Shown: piece by piece, positions 1 to 8,619 of the stretch
How positions within the stretch are numbered: the stretch's first letter is position 1
Layout of the letters: each line of letters starts with the position of its first letter
Assembly (NCBI RefSeq): GCF_943371865.1
Contig: NZ_CALRWL010000002.1
Span: 124,001-188,000 of the forward strand
Direction: 5' to 3'
DNA from: Azorhizobium sp943371865
GTDB taxonomy: Bacteria; Pseudomonadota; Alphaproteobacteria; Rhizobiales; Xanthobacteraceae
DNA length: 64,000 bases
Position numbers and translations under genes: made by a program
The notes under the pieces: model-generated
Database searches by the model: none
Told to the model about the DNA's origin: nothing
The model's input: only the letters and a program-made list of their open reading frames with translations

Positions 1-318
1 TGAGACTGAAGTTTGAGTTCAGATAAACCCCAATAAATCAGCCCCTTACGCCGCGCGCGTACCGACGACCCTACGAGCGTCGATCAAAATTCATGGCCGG
101 ATCTGGCCGGATACTTCCCGGCGGGGCAATTGAGGTTTGGCAATGGGCATCGGGGAATAGGCTGATACAAGCCGACCGCTGGAGCTTCGTCGACGCGATT
201 CGCGGCCAATGGGCGAGCGGGTTTATGATGCCGCCTCAGGTTGCCCCCTCTACCGTCGGCGCTTTTCGGCAGGCCAGCACTCCTGTATGATGGTCTCGAT
301 GGTGTTGCGAGGTCATAC
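1..318. other. left margin with no gene recognised
   Basis: I see no convincing coding sequence, repeat or RNA here. The open frames that exist on both strands show no family resemblance and are most likely chance frames in GC-rich DNA. The next gene begins with the VbhA-like antitoxin start. Confidence 0.5.
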
Positions 319-546
319 ATGAGCACAATCGATGGGAAACTGACGCTTCGTCGTCGCGAGGAGATTGTGCGCGATGTCATTGCTGATGCTCGCATCGAAG
401 GGATGGATCTGAGCGACACCGCCCGCAGTGTCCTGGACGATTGGGCCGCGGGAACGATTTCCACTGAGGAGCTTCGAGCTTGGAAGTTGGAACGAATCCG
501 ATTGGTTAAGGAAGCCAACGAGCAGAATGTTCGTCTACGTGCGTGA
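319..546 (+). CDS. VbhA-like antitoxin of a Fic toxin module
   Basis: This is a 75-residue acidic helical protein. The internal pattern RIEGMDLSDTARSVLDDWAAG, followed by a GxIS-EEL-type tail, resembles the antitoxin_VbhA domain, which blocks the ATP site of Fic AMP-transferases in trans. The start is the ATG at 319; the longer frame upstream has no such similarity. It overlaps the following fic reading frame by 20 bp, the usual translational coupling of these modules. The antitoxin looks complete while its partner toxin is truncated, so it may be a leftover with no function. Confidence 0.72.
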   Translation: MSTIDGKLTLRRREEIVRDVIADARIEGMDLSDTARSVLDDWAAGTISTEELRAWKLERIRLVKEANEQNVRLRA

Positions 547-751
547 CCCGTACGTAGACGAACACGGAGTTCTGAAGAACAAACTTGGCTTTACAACCCA
601 AGAAGAATTGGCGCGAGAAGAAGCGGATTTGGCAGCCTTTGAACGTGCAGTTATAATCTCTGAGCCTCCGCGCTCAGTGTTTGATAGTAGATTGTTGGCG
701 TATTTACATAAGAGACTGTTCGGTGACGTGTACACTTGGGCGGGGAAGTAG
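527..751 (+). pseudogene. truncated Fic/DOC family toxin, N-terminal fragment only
   Basis: These 74 residues match the start of Fic adenylyltransferases of the VbhT/Fic type: a DPYVDxxGVLKNKLG opening, an acidic helix, then FDSRLLAYLHKRLFGDVYTWAG, the segment that normally reads H-LF-DVYxWAGExR. The frame stops at 749-751, just after WAGK, so the catalytic HPFxxGNGR loop is absent. I found no continuation in another frame before the next gene at 795. The toxin is therefore a 5-prime remnant that cannot transfer AMP, probably after a deletion or rearrangement at about position 750. Confidence 0.75.
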
Positions 752-794
752 CGCCTATGGCGGAACTCTGGTTGACGGCCAAGCGTCAACCTGC

Positions 795-2765
795 TTACGT
801 CTCGTCACGCTTCCCTTTGAACCGAGTTTCTGACGCCTTGCCGTTGGCTGCTGCCCAGTCTCCGATCTTGCGGAATAGGACCGCCAGGTAATCGGCGCTC
901 TCCGGAAGATCATCAGCACCAAATGGTTCGTGTTGATCGCTGCTCAATAGCTCATTGAGCAATCCCTGGACGGTCTCCTCCAACGCGCCGCCATCTGCGA
1001 TCCGCCTGTACGTGGCCAGTGGCTTGTCCTTTGACTCTTCGTCGCCCGAGAGGAGGCGCTCGAAGTCGGGGATGCTGATGCGATGTCGAACGGTCAGGTT
1101 CGCCGCTCGCGCTTTGACGATCGCATCTCGGATCTTCCCGTTCTCAGTCCACATGCCGTTCTTGTCGCCCTTCTTGTTGAACGGCGGATCACAGTCATGA
1201 ATGACGCCGAAATCAATCTTGAAGTGCTCGAGAACCCTGATGATGGGCACGATAATCGCCTTGCCTCGGCATCGTATAATTGTCACTTGGTTGATAAGCT
1301 CGTGTCGCTTTTCAATGACAGCAGCCATGAACGCAGCATGCTCGGTGTCCCCCTCGACAATGATCGGGTAGGAGCCGAAGAATATTTCGGAGAAGCTGGG
1401 GTCAATATGTTGCAGTGCTTGCAGGCGCTGCTTTTCGTCGGATTCGAACTCGATATGGTCCGAGCGGTAGATGCGGGGTGCGATTGTCCCGGTTGCTGAC
1501 TCGGTGCCGCGCTCCAGCCGAACAATCGTCGTATGATCCTCGAACGGATTGATGAAATAGGGGGAGTGAGTCGTCATCATGACCTGCCAATCCGGGCTCT
1601 CAGCCAGCTTATACAAGTGCCGCTGTGCGGCTCGGGCTGCCATCGGATGCAGGGCGTTCTCTGGTTCGTCTATGAGGAGAAGATAGCCCGGCAGCGCTGG
1701 GTCATCGGGGCTCTGCGGGATTGCGCTTCCAGCGTCATGCGCATCCAGTTTTGCCTGGAGCTCATCCAGCGCGCACTGAACCTCGGCGACTTGCGCTGCG
1801 GACACACCCTTTTTGCTTTTCTTTTTGTCCTCATCCTTATGTGCGGCAACTAGTGTCTTTCTGTATTCAGTCCGTATTTCCTTGTCACGGCTCAGCTCGT
1901 TGTGGACTTGCAGCATGGCCCAGAACAAGGCGCGTCTGGCACCGGTACCTTGCTGGCGAAGGCCGGTTTCTGTGGCTCCGTCCTTGACGCGGATGCTTGA
2001 TCCATTTTTTACGAGATCCGACATTTTCGGAACGAGAGGAGTCGCGCCGATATTCAGCCGGACATCCATTTGAGGGAAGACACCCTTGAATCCTGTCGTG
2101 ATCCGATCCGCAATCGTGTTGAAATGCTGCTCGTGAGCTATGCTCAACGTGTCGATATGCCCTGTGACACTGGCGATGGCTTTTGAGAGTGCAGATTCCG
2201 CATTCTGGCGCTCGATGTCGAGGTTGGTGATTAAAGGAGCTAGTGCAAGCGTTAGCAGCATCTCTTCGGTCTTCTCGGCATCGTCGAGAGAGCCAATGCG
2301 GAGGGGGCGTGGAAGCCTCGAACTGAAGACAGGGTCTGCGCCCCCTGCCTTACCATCTTGAGCCCAGTCGCCCTTGCCATTCTCTCCGCCAGAAGGATCC
2401 CACGTTGTGCGAACCTTTTGAAAATCAGGTGCCGCCCACTGCCACCGACTTCTCACAATCTTTAGATCGTCCCGTTGCTCTTTCCAGCGGTTGTCGACGT
2501 TTCCAATGCCGTCAGGGATGTGCACCTCAAGGAACACCTCAGACGGATCCTCTGGCGAGGCGTGTTGGCAGCGATCGAGTGACGGAACGAATGTCTCGGA
2601 TCCTTTGGCAAGCTCGTAAGCTCTCAGGAGTGTGGACTTACCGCAGTTATTGCGGCCCACGATGCAGACCACATCATCGAGCGCGATATCTATGCTCTCG
2701 CTGCCGATACACCCGATATTGCGCACGGTCATTCGAACCAGCTTCGACCGATTTTCCTTGGTCAT
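795..2765 (-). CDS. OLD-family ATP-dependent endonuclease (AAA + TOPRIM)
   Basis: This 656-residue protein has an N-terminal ABC/SMC-like ATPase. Walker A is GRNNCGKST at 37-45, an ABC-signature-like RQQGTGAR lies near 270-277, Walker B LLLIDEPEN is at 362-370 and the H-loop TTHS at 398-401. The C-terminal half carries a TOPRIM nuclease domain with the acidic residue of VEGDTE near 471 and DCD near 524-526. OLD nucleases are DNA-cutting ATPases of phage exclusion and defence systems such as Gabija GajA, where a UvrD-like GajB partner is expected; none is visible here. It is the third gene of a minus-strand group after the HEPN-like and PLD genes, 255 bp downstream of them, and may have its own promoter. 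Confidence 0.82.
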   Translation of the reverse strand: MTKENRSKLVRMTVRNIGCIGSESIDIALDDVVCIVGRNNCGKSTLLRAYELAKGSETFVPSLDRCQHASPEDPSEVFLEVHIPDGIGNVDNRWKEQRDDLKIVRSRWQWAAPDFQKVRTTWDPSGGENGKGDWAQDGKAGGADPVFSSRLPRPLRIGSLDDAEKTEEMLLTLALAPLITNLDIERQNAESALSKAIASVTGHIDTLSIAHEQHFNTIADRITTGFKGVFPQMDVRLNIGATPLVPKMSDLVKNGSSIRVKDGATETGLRQQGTGARRALFWAMLQVHNELSRDKEIRTEYRKTLVAAHKDEDKKKSKKGVSAAQVAEVQCALDELQAKLDAHDAGSAIPQSPDDPALPGYLLLIDEPENALHPMAARAAQRHLYKLAESPDWQVMMTTHSPYFINPFEDHTTIVRLERGTESATGTIAPRIYRSDHIEFESDEKQRLQALQHIDPSFSEIFFGSYPIIVEGDTEHAAFMAAVIEKRHELINQVTIIRCRGKAIIVPIIRVLEHFKIDFGVIHDCDPPFNKKGDKNGMWTENGKIRDAIVKARAANLTVRHRISIPDFERLLSGDEESKDKPLATYRRIADGGALEETVQGLLNELLSSDQHEPFGADDLPESADYLAVLFRKIGDWAAANGKASETRFKGKRDET

Positions 2766-3020
2766 TCCTTATCCCTCCCAGAAGCCTATACCTTCTGGCG
2801 GGATGATCTCGTTAGTCAAGGATTGGGGGAGGCGCGTTCTGAAGGAACCCCGGCAAGCACATCGGCCACACGCTATGTGTCGTGCGCCGGTACGTGTCGC
2901 CTTCGACGAGCGCGAATCCTGTGTGCCCCTGGCTTCGAGATCGTATGAGCCCACGTAACGAGGCCTGATGTTGCCCCGGACGTTAGGATATCCGGCGTCG
3001 GAAAATTCCAGCGCTAAGGC

Positions 3021-3674
3021 TCATTCTGGTGGTTGTGCCGGAGAGCTATTTGAACCACCCCAGGGCGGTGTCGCGCCGACCTCACCCCAGAAAATCATGA
3101 TTGCCCTGATATAGCGGTCGAGATCGGCGGTGTGGACTTGTAGGGCGCTTACCAAGCGGGCGTTCTTCGATAGGTCAACTCGCTGTTCGGGTGTCTCGTG
3201 CTCCCACAAGTTCGGGGCCCGCAAAAGCAGCCTATTGGCGGCGTGGCCGTCACCGTGCCGCAGGGCGCTGACCAGTTCCCACAACTCACGCAGGTCGTTC
3301 ACGATGGGCAGCGCATCGACGTCAACGTGCTTAATCTCCCGAACAAGGATTAGGATCTGGTCGAACCGAGCGCTTTCGACCTCTGCCCGCCGGTCCAGAG
3401 CAGTGTGAGCTAGCCACAGGCGCAGATGACGTTCGAAGGCCGCGCCGATCGTCAACGCGAAGGCGCGCCGGGCTTCCTGACACAGCGCATTGTGGGTCTC
3501 GGCCTCCGCGAGGGCAAAGAACGCTTCCTCGTCAAGCTCGCCCGTGGGGCGTGCATGGTCAGAGGGCGCCAGTTCACGGAGAGCTGGCGCGATAACGCGC
3601 CTCACCAGCCGGTCCAGATCTGCCTGAGCAATCAGAGCAAGTCTGTCGGAATTGGGCGCAGGGCGCTCCCCCAT
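3021..3674 (-). CDS. hypothetical protein with a HEPN-like Rx4H motif
   Basis: This 217-residue, mostly helical protein has no family I recognise by name. The stretch VSALRHGDGHAAN contains R139-x4-H144 at the end of a helix-rich region. That is the arrangement of the Rx4-6H active site of HEPN ribonucleases (RxxxxH between two helices). It begins 7 bp after the stop of the PLD-like gene, so the two are almost certainly co-transcribed. HEPN RNases are common in toxin-antitoxin, abortive infection and CRISPR-linked systems, so a toxic RNase role is inferred from motif and context only. It could instead be a non-catalytic HEPN-fold or an unrelated helical protein. Confidence 0.55.
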   Translation of the reverse strand: MGERPAPNSDRLALIAQADLDRLVRRVIAPALRELAPSDHARPTGELDEEAFFALAEAETHNALCQEARRAFALTIGAAFERHLRLWLAHTALDRRAEVESARFDQILILVREIKHVDVDALPIVNDLRELWELVSALRHGDGHAANRLLLRAPNLWEHETPEQRVDLSKNARLVSALQVHTADLDRYIRAIMIFWGEVGATPPWGGSNSSPAQPPE

Positions 3675-3681
3675 GGGCCAA

Positions 3682-5643
3682 TTAGTCTTGCGGTGGATTG
3701 GCGAAATAGCGTCCTAGTCCGCCCTTCTCGCCATTTGCATATGTGGCGAGCCAACTATCGTCGGTCTCGAGGAAGCCGCCCCAGCCCTGCTGCCGTAGGC
3801 GCTTTCGTTCTGCTTCGACGGCCCGGAACCGATAATGGTCGTAGACGTCGAGGACGTGGACTGAATAGCCCTCAGCCAAGCCGCGATCGCCGCTGATGAT
3901 GACCATATTCTCGTCGTTGGAATAGGAGGCCTTGAAACCGAGATTGTGGCTGCCGAGCACGACGGTGCAGTTGGCAGACAACGGGTCGATGACCAGGATC
4001 TTGTCGTGGATGATCGCTCCGACGGCTTTGGCGCTCAGCTTCTCGGCCCCGAAATCCTTCAGCAGGCTGCGGTCGTCGATCCGCGAGGCGCGAATGATCT
4101 CGACATTGGCGTCCTTGAAGGTGTGGGGCGAGATGGCTGGGAGGTCATCTTTCAGATTGGCTCTGTCCTTTTTGTCCTTCGGAACGTAGTTGGGCATGGC
4201 GTTGGGGCTTGAGACCGCACCGGCGACGATCAATTTGCGGTCCTTCAGCCCAATGTCGATCGCCTCGCCGATGATGCAATCTTTTCCTTTCTGGCCCGGA
4301 TAGAAGGCGAGGAAGAGAATGGCATGCTTGGCCATCCGCATGCGGCGGTAGACTTCGCTGAGGTCTGGCGGCCTCTCCTTGCCCTTACTGCGCTTAGCCA
4401 TATTCGGCGAGAACCAGGCTGTCAGCGACGCGCCGCCTGAAAGCGGAACCGTCGCTGGGATTTTGTTTTCCCTACGTAAAGTGGGGCTCTGCTGGGCGTC
4501 CTTCATCGGTATGCCAAACGGAACGGGGACATCGAGGGCGTCTGCCTTCAGGCGCTTCCAATAGGCGAGGAATGCCTCGGCGGCGTCGTCATTCTCGATC
4601 AGCAGAGCGTTGTTGGTCTGGCCAGCTACACCGGTCGATGTCCAGTTTGTGCTGCCAGTGAAGACAGCGCGGGTCCCACCGTTGGGAGGCACATGAACCA
4701 CGAATTTGTTGTGCCCGATATGGGTGGCATTGTTGAACATCCGATGCTGTAGATCGACTCCAGCGGCGACTAGTGCCTGGCGGGCCGAGGCGTTGCGTTT
4801 ATCCCAGACGCCTTCGATTGCCGAGGTGTTGGCGAGGATGACGTGGATGCGGGCCGCGTTCTCGACGAGGAGTTCGAGGAGCTCCTCGTCTTCCAGCTCG
4901 TAGAGAGCGAGATAAAATTCGCCGGGTCGAGCGAACAGCTCGTGGAGCAATGGCAGGACGTCGCCAGCCAGGTACTTGCGGTGTGGATCGTTGGGATCGG
5001 AGAGCTTGTCGATAAGCTCGTCCGGCTTGAGGACGCCGTCCGCGAGCAGAACATTGCGCATCCATTGGGCGGCCAGGATGCCGTTGGTGAAGGTGCTGCG
5101 AAACGCTCCGCGTCGGCTCGTGATCGTGATGTCGTTAGTCCTGACGGCCTCGGTGAGATAGCCCAGCGGCCGGGGACGGCCCTCATAGGCGTCTACCTCG
5201 ATCATCTTGATCTTGCCGTTGGCTAATTTGATGGGCTTCTTTTGACTGTCGAGCTCGGCAACCTTGACCCGCCTTGGTGTGGGATCGGGCGCGCGATCCA
5301 GGCCTGGCTTCCAATTGCCCAAGGCTCGGATCTCGTAGCGCACGCGAACCTCGTCGGGACGGCGGCTCGCTCCGTTGCGTTTCTTACGTAAGGTCAGGTC
5401 TCGCCATGAGAGCTTCTGCACCGGCCAGATACTAGTGTCCTCGGGGATCCAATGGGGGTTGCTCTGCCCTTTGAAGCCCACCCAGGTGGCGCATCGAACG
5501 CTCTCTTCGACCGTACCGTCTGCCTTGAGATAAATGCGTGTGACGTCGAAGCCCAAGCAGCCAGGGATAAGCTCGTCGACATCCCAAGCGATGAACGCGA
5601 CCTCATTATTGGCGTACGCGCGCGCTGACACGATTTTTGCCAT
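3682..5643 (-). CDS. phospholipase D-like protein with two HKD motifs
   Basis: The protein has 653 residues from the ATG at 5643, which is preceded by a GAGGGG ribosome-binding site; an upstream in-frame start would add 20 residues. Residues after about 280 hold two PLD half-sites. The first is GHNKFVV at about 310-316, followed by FTGSTNWTS and an Asn/Glu pair. The second is IHDKILVID at about 545-553, followed by LGSHNLGF and ENMVII. Two HxK(x4)D-type half-sites make one phosphodiesterase active site, so a nuclease or phospholipase is likely. The first 250 residues resemble nothing I know and may sense or bind something. It leads the group with the HEPN-like gene. No signal peptide is seen, so it should be cytosolic. 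Confidence 0.75.
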   Translation of the reverse strand: MAKIVSARAYANNEVAFIAWDVDELIPGCLGFDVTRIYLKADGTVEESVRCATWVGFKGQSNPHWIPEDTSIWPVQKLSWRDLTLRKKRNGASRRPDEVRVRYEIRALGNWKPGLDRAPDPTPRRVKVAELDSQKKPIKLANGKIKMIEVDAYEGRPRPLGYLTEAVRTNDITITSRRGAFRSTFTNGILAAQWMRNVLLADGVLKPDELIDKLSDPNDPHRKYLAGDVLPLLHELFARPGEFYLALYELEDEELLELLVENAARIHVILANTSAIEGVWDKRNASARQALVAAGVDLQHRMFNNATHIGHNKFVVHVPPNGGTRAVFTGSTNWTSTGVAGQTNNALLIENDDAAEAFLAYWKRLKADALDVPVPFGIPMKDAQQSPTLRRENKIPATVPLSGGASLTAWFSPNMAKRSKGKERPPDLSEVYRRMRMAKHAILFLAFYPGQKGKDCIIGEAIDIGLKDRKLIVAGAVSSPNAMPNYVPKDKKDRANLKDDLPAISPHTFKDANVEIIRASRIDDRSLLKDFGAEKLSAKAVGAIIHDKILVIDPLSANCTVVLGSHNLGFKASYSNDENMVIISGDRGLAEGYSVHVLDVYDHYRFRAVEAERKRLRQQGWGGFLETDDSWLATYANGEKGGLGRYFANPPQD

Positions 5644-5890
5644 GGGCCCCTCGCTGTCGCTGCTATTCCTAGAAAAGCGCGAATAGTGGCCTTCAGCAAC
5701 CATAGTTTGTTAAAGCGCGTGTGATGGTCCCGTGACGCTGTTGATTGAGGTCAAGATCGGGTCGGACATTTGCCCCATTTGGCTGCCGGGGATTCACCGC
5801 TCCCGGACATGGAGGCGTTCGATCAACCTCCCGAGGTTGTCGGAGGTGCCAACTCTCGAAGAAGTGCCGTCGTTATGCGCCATCCAAAGC

Positions 5891-5924
5891 GTCGCTAAAC
5901 AACACTGGTCGCTAAACAACACCG
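5891..5924. repeat. tandem 17-bp repeat upstream of the Xre/MbcA antitoxin
   Basis: Two adjacent copies of GTCGCTAAACAACACYG lie about 100 bp ahead of the antitoxin start. In the 320-bp gap between the PLD gene and the antitoxin nothing else stands out. Direct repeats in this place could be the operator by which the antitoxin represses its own promoter, but that is inference. Confidence 0.4.
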
Positions 5925-6024
5925 GCAGATGCGGAGAAGCGTTCCCCGACACAGGCGGAGCAGAGCCACATTGCTGTCTATCCAAATTTGGACCATGTCT
6001 GGATCGGGATGCAGGAACGTCGTG

Positions 6025-6546
6025 ATGCCAACCATTGAACCAGCAAGGTCCAGCTCCTCTGTGCCGCAGATCGGCGGCGACGAGATTTTCACTCCCGCCA
6101 GGCGCCGCCAGGTGAGCAGGCCTGGCCTGCGCACATTCGTTGCGCTGGCCAATCTCTGGGATCTCACCGAGGAGCAGCGCCTACGCATGCTCGGCAGTCC
6201 GTCGCGTTCGACCTATTACAATTGGGTCAAGGCGGTGCAGCAGCACCGGGAGATCACGCTCGATTTCGACATCCTGGTCCGCATCTCCGCAGTGCTCGAC
6301 ATATGGTCGGCCCTGCGCATCCTCCATGAGACAGAAGCGGAGGGCATTGCCTGGCTTCGCGGGCCCCATCGGGAATTGGTGTTCGGTGGCAGGGCTCCGC
6401 TGGAGGTGATGGCGAGCGGAACGCAGGACGCTCTCTTGACGACCCGCCGTTTCCTCGATGCGGCGCGTGGCGGCCTCTACATGGAGCCAAATCAGGTGGA
6501 CGAGAACTTCGAACCCTATCGGGATGAGGACGTCGTCTGGTCGTGA
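6025..6546 (+). CDS. Xre/MbcA/ParS-type antitoxin of a RES toxin
   Basis: This 173-residue protein has an N-terminal HTH-like part (LTEEQRLRMLGSPSRSTYYNW) and a C-terminal toxin-binding part (the MbcA/ParS/Xre or DUF2384 region) with WLRGPHRELVFGGRAPLEVM and a final Ala/Gly-rich tail. These antitoxins neutralise RES-domain NAD+ phosphorylases or glycohydrolases and autoregulate. The ATG at 6025 has AGGA upstream. The stop overlaps the GTG start of the res gene by two bases, the usual coupled arrangement. It looks complete, although its toxin partner is not. Confidence 0.85.
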   Translation: MPTIEPARSSSSVPQIGGDEIFTPARRRQVSRPGLRTFVALANLWDLTEEQRLRMLGSPSRSTYYNWVKAVQQHREITLDFDILVRISAVLDIWSALRILHETEAEGIAWLRGPHRELVFGGRAPLEVMASGTQDALLTTRRFLDAARGGLYMEPNQVDENFEPYRDEDVVWS

Positions 6547-6830
6547 GCGACAGGTTCGCCGAGGCGCCCGAGCCGTCCTACAGGATCATTCCGTCTCGCT
6601 TCCCTCCGATCTCGGTGTTCGACACCGTTGCGACGGCTGCCGATCTGGAAGCGGTGATGGATCTCGTAGGCTGGACAAGCGATCGTCTCGTCGCCGATCG
6701 GCTAGCTCGTCTGGATCGCGCCGAGTGGGTGTTCGGTCAACCCAACTCCAGCATTGTGATGGCAGCCTTCCTCCACGTCGCGCCAACGGGGATGAACCGT
6801 CCCGGGTTCACCGGAGGCTATTTGGTTTGA
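6543..6830 (+). pseudogene. RES-domain toxin gene interrupted by an IS3-type end
   Basis: The GTG start at 6543 opens a frame with clear RES features: YRIIPSRFPPISVFDTV, LVGWTSDRLVADRLARLDRAEWVFG, and SIVMAAFLHVAPTGM. The RES domain should continue for about 70 more residues with the RFS-G--GAWYAA core that binds NAD+. Instead, similarity ends at about 6792. From 6793 (TGAACCGTCCCGGG) the DNA is an insertion-sequence terminus, so the last 13 codons up to the stop at 6830 come from the IS. The enzyme therefore lacks part of the active site and should be inactive. Confidence 0.78.
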
Positions 6831-6905
6831 GTCACGCCGCCATTTTCTGCTCATCGAGCTGAGCGTAGTAGCATTCCTCCCCGGGCGGTTCACCCCCGGC
6901 CGCAC
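6793..6905 (-). mobile_element. terminal remnant of an IS3-family element
   Basis: The outer end reads TGAACCGTCCCGGG, closely related to the ends at 40231 and 58285. On the minus strand, just inside it, an open segment ends in YYAQLDEQKMAA followed by a stop, which is the typical C-terminus of IS3-family OrfB transposases. Only about 110 bp remain; the rest of the element has been lost by a deletion that now joins it to the end of the nitrate operon. The right boundary is approximate. Confidence 0.6.
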
Positions 6906-6945
6906 TGAAACGTCCGACGCCGTTTCGGCGCAGGCTGTGTGGGCC

Positions 6946-8124
6946 TCACTTTCCCAGTAGAAAACGCCCATAGGTCATCACGAAGATGGCAAACGCTGCA
7001 ACCCAGGCCGCGCCCGACAGATACATCAAGGGAATGGCCCAGGTGGTCGCGAACATCATGGCGAGGCGCAGCGCCACGGCCACTGAAATCAGCATGTAGC
7101 TGGCCAGCGTCGCGCGCGAGGCCTGCAAGGGGTGCCCGGTATGCCCCAGCGTGGCCCGCGTCATGATGGACAGCGTCATGGTGCCGATGGCCCCGATGGC
7201 CCAGACATGGATGCCAAAGGCCAGCGGAACACGTTCTGGTGTGAAGGCATGGGCTCCTGCCGCAAGAAAGCCCGCCGCACCGAACAGGAAGCCAACGTGG
7301 AGCACCAGGACAATCCCGCTCGATCCGGTGCGCCAGCCCTGCCACCGTGAGAGCCGCCAGAGGTTCGCGCCGCCGGCCAGCAGCAGCACCGTGCCGGTGG
7401 CGCGGGCATCGGGCTGGGCCACCCACAGCGCCAGCGCAGCACCCGACAGCGCCAGGACAATGCCATCGGCCGGGCCGAACGGCACCGGCCGCGCCGTCAC
7501 GCCTTGCTTGACCAGCCAATTGTGCGTGAAACTCGGCACCACGCGCCCGCCCACCAGCAGGATCAGCGCGATCATCAGGGCCACGCCGGCGCGGGCGGAA
7601 ACCGCCGCCGTCCCCTCCAGCGCCGCTTCCACATGGAACATGGCATTGGCGAGGCCCAGCAGCAGCACGAGGCTCGCCACCTTGAGATTGCGCCAGTTGC
7701 GCCCTGCCACCACCTCGCGCCCGATCACCAGCCCCAGGACCAGCAGAAAGCCGACATCGATGGCGAAGGCCGGGATCCACCCGATCAGCGCCGAGAGGAA
7801 CACCGCCATGCGCCCGGCCAGCCACACCGCCGCCAGGGCGATCAGGGGACGGCCCGCCACCGGCAGGCGCCCGGTCCAGTTCGGGACCGCGGTGAGCAGG
7901 AAGCCGGCGACGACGGCGGCGCCGAAGCCGTAGACCATTTCATGGACGTGCCAATCCTGCGGCGAGAAGGCCGTGGGAATGGTGATCTCGCCAGTAAAGA
8001 ATGGGGGCCAGATGGCGATGGCCGCCACCGCCCAGAGCCCACCGGCTAGGAAGAATGGTCGGAAGCCCCGGCTCCAGAGGGGCGTGCCCTCGTACGCCCG
8101 GTGCGCTTGCGCAGTTCTCTTCAT
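6946..8124 (-). CDS. nnrS: NnrS family membrane protein
   Basis: This 392-residue polytopic protein of about 12 membrane segments opens with the NnrS hallmark GTPLWSRGFRPFFLAGGLWA. It has the conserved WHVHEMVYGFGAAVVAGFLLTAVPNWTG segment with several His residues. NnrS is a haem- and copper-containing inner membrane protein that relieves nitrosative stress during denitrification. The ATG at 8124 has GAGGGG just upstream. An alternative ATG at 8142 overlaps the stop of the preceding gene as ATGA and would add six residues. It is the last gene of the nar operon, which fits protection against NO arising from nitrate respiration. Confidence 0.9.
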   Translation of the reverse strand: MKRTAQAHRAYEGTPLWSRGFRPFFLAGGLWAVAAIAIWPPFFTGEITIPTAFSPQDWHVHEMVYGFGAAVVAGFLLTAVPNWTGRLPVAGRPLIALAAVWLAGRMAVFLSALIGWIPAFAIDVGFLLVLGLVIGREVVAGRNWRNLKVASLVLLLGLANAMFHVEAALEGTAAVSARAGVALMIALILLVGGRVVPSFTHNWLVKQGVTARPVPFGPADGIVLALSGAALALWVAQPDARATGTVLLLAGGANLWRLSRWQGWRTGSSGIVLVLHVGFLFGAAGFLAAGAHAFTPERVPLAFGIHVWAIGAIGTMTLSIMTRATLGHTGHPLQASRATLASYMLISVAVALRLAMMFATTWAIPLMYLSGAAWVAAFAIFVMTYGRFLLGK

Positions 8125-8138
8125 GACCCCTCGCCCTT

Positions 8139-8609
8139 TCATGGCCAGAACAGTCCGTGCGCGCCCGCGACCGCGCCGAGCACCGTCAGTCCGGCTCCGG
8201 CCAGCAAAACCATGTGGATCAGGCTGATGTTCAGCAGGGAAGCCTGTGGCTGCGTCCACAGCCGACGCTCGACGATGCGATGAAACACGGGTTCCACCAC
8301 GAACAGCATGAGCATGAAGAGGACCCACAGCCCGACCATGCTGCCCATCCACCAGAATGCTGGGTCGTGGAAGCGGCTCCAGAGGTCCATGCGGGTGACC
8401 ATCCAGCCGCCCGTCATGCCGACCACCGGCACGGAAACCCGCACCTGAGCCGCGAAGCGCACTTGCACGAGTTTCAGCAGGGCCGCACCCTGAACCCCGC
8501 CCTGGGACCGGGCGAGCGGCAACAGCACAAGGGTGACGAAGGCGAGGCCGCCGATCCAGTGGATCACGGCGATCACGTGCAGGGCACGGGCAAAGGCGAC
8601 ATCATCCAT
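8139..8609 (-). CDS. CopD-like four-helix membrane protein
   Basis: This 156-residue protein has about four transmembrane helices. It starts FARALHVIAVIHWIGGLAFVTLVLLPLA and contains HxxxWWMGSMVGLWVLFML, the general pattern of the CopD / DUF-type haem-copper-associated membrane family found beside nnrS in denitrifiers. The His residues in helices 1 and 4 could bind haem or copper. It lies 10 bp after the mog-type gene and just before nnrS, so it probably serves the same nitrosative stress or respiratory function. The exact role is unknown. Confidence 0.65.
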   Translation of the reverse strand: MDDVAFARALHVIAVIHWIGGLAFVTLVLLPLARSQGGVQGAALLKLVQVRFAAQVRVSVPVVGMTGGWMVTRMDLWSRFHDPAFWWMGSMVGLWVLFMLMLFVVEPVFHRIVERRLWTQPQASLLNISLIHMVLLAGAGLTVLGAVAGAHGLFWP

Positions 8610-8619
8610 CACGGCTCTC

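Noticed and set aside
795..2765. A Gabija system based on the OLD nuclease
   Set aside because: A GajB-type UvrD helicase next to it is required and none is present in the window.
5891..5924. The start of a CRISPR-like array from the two 17-bp direct repeats
   Set aside because: There are only two adjacent copies with no spacers and no cas genes.
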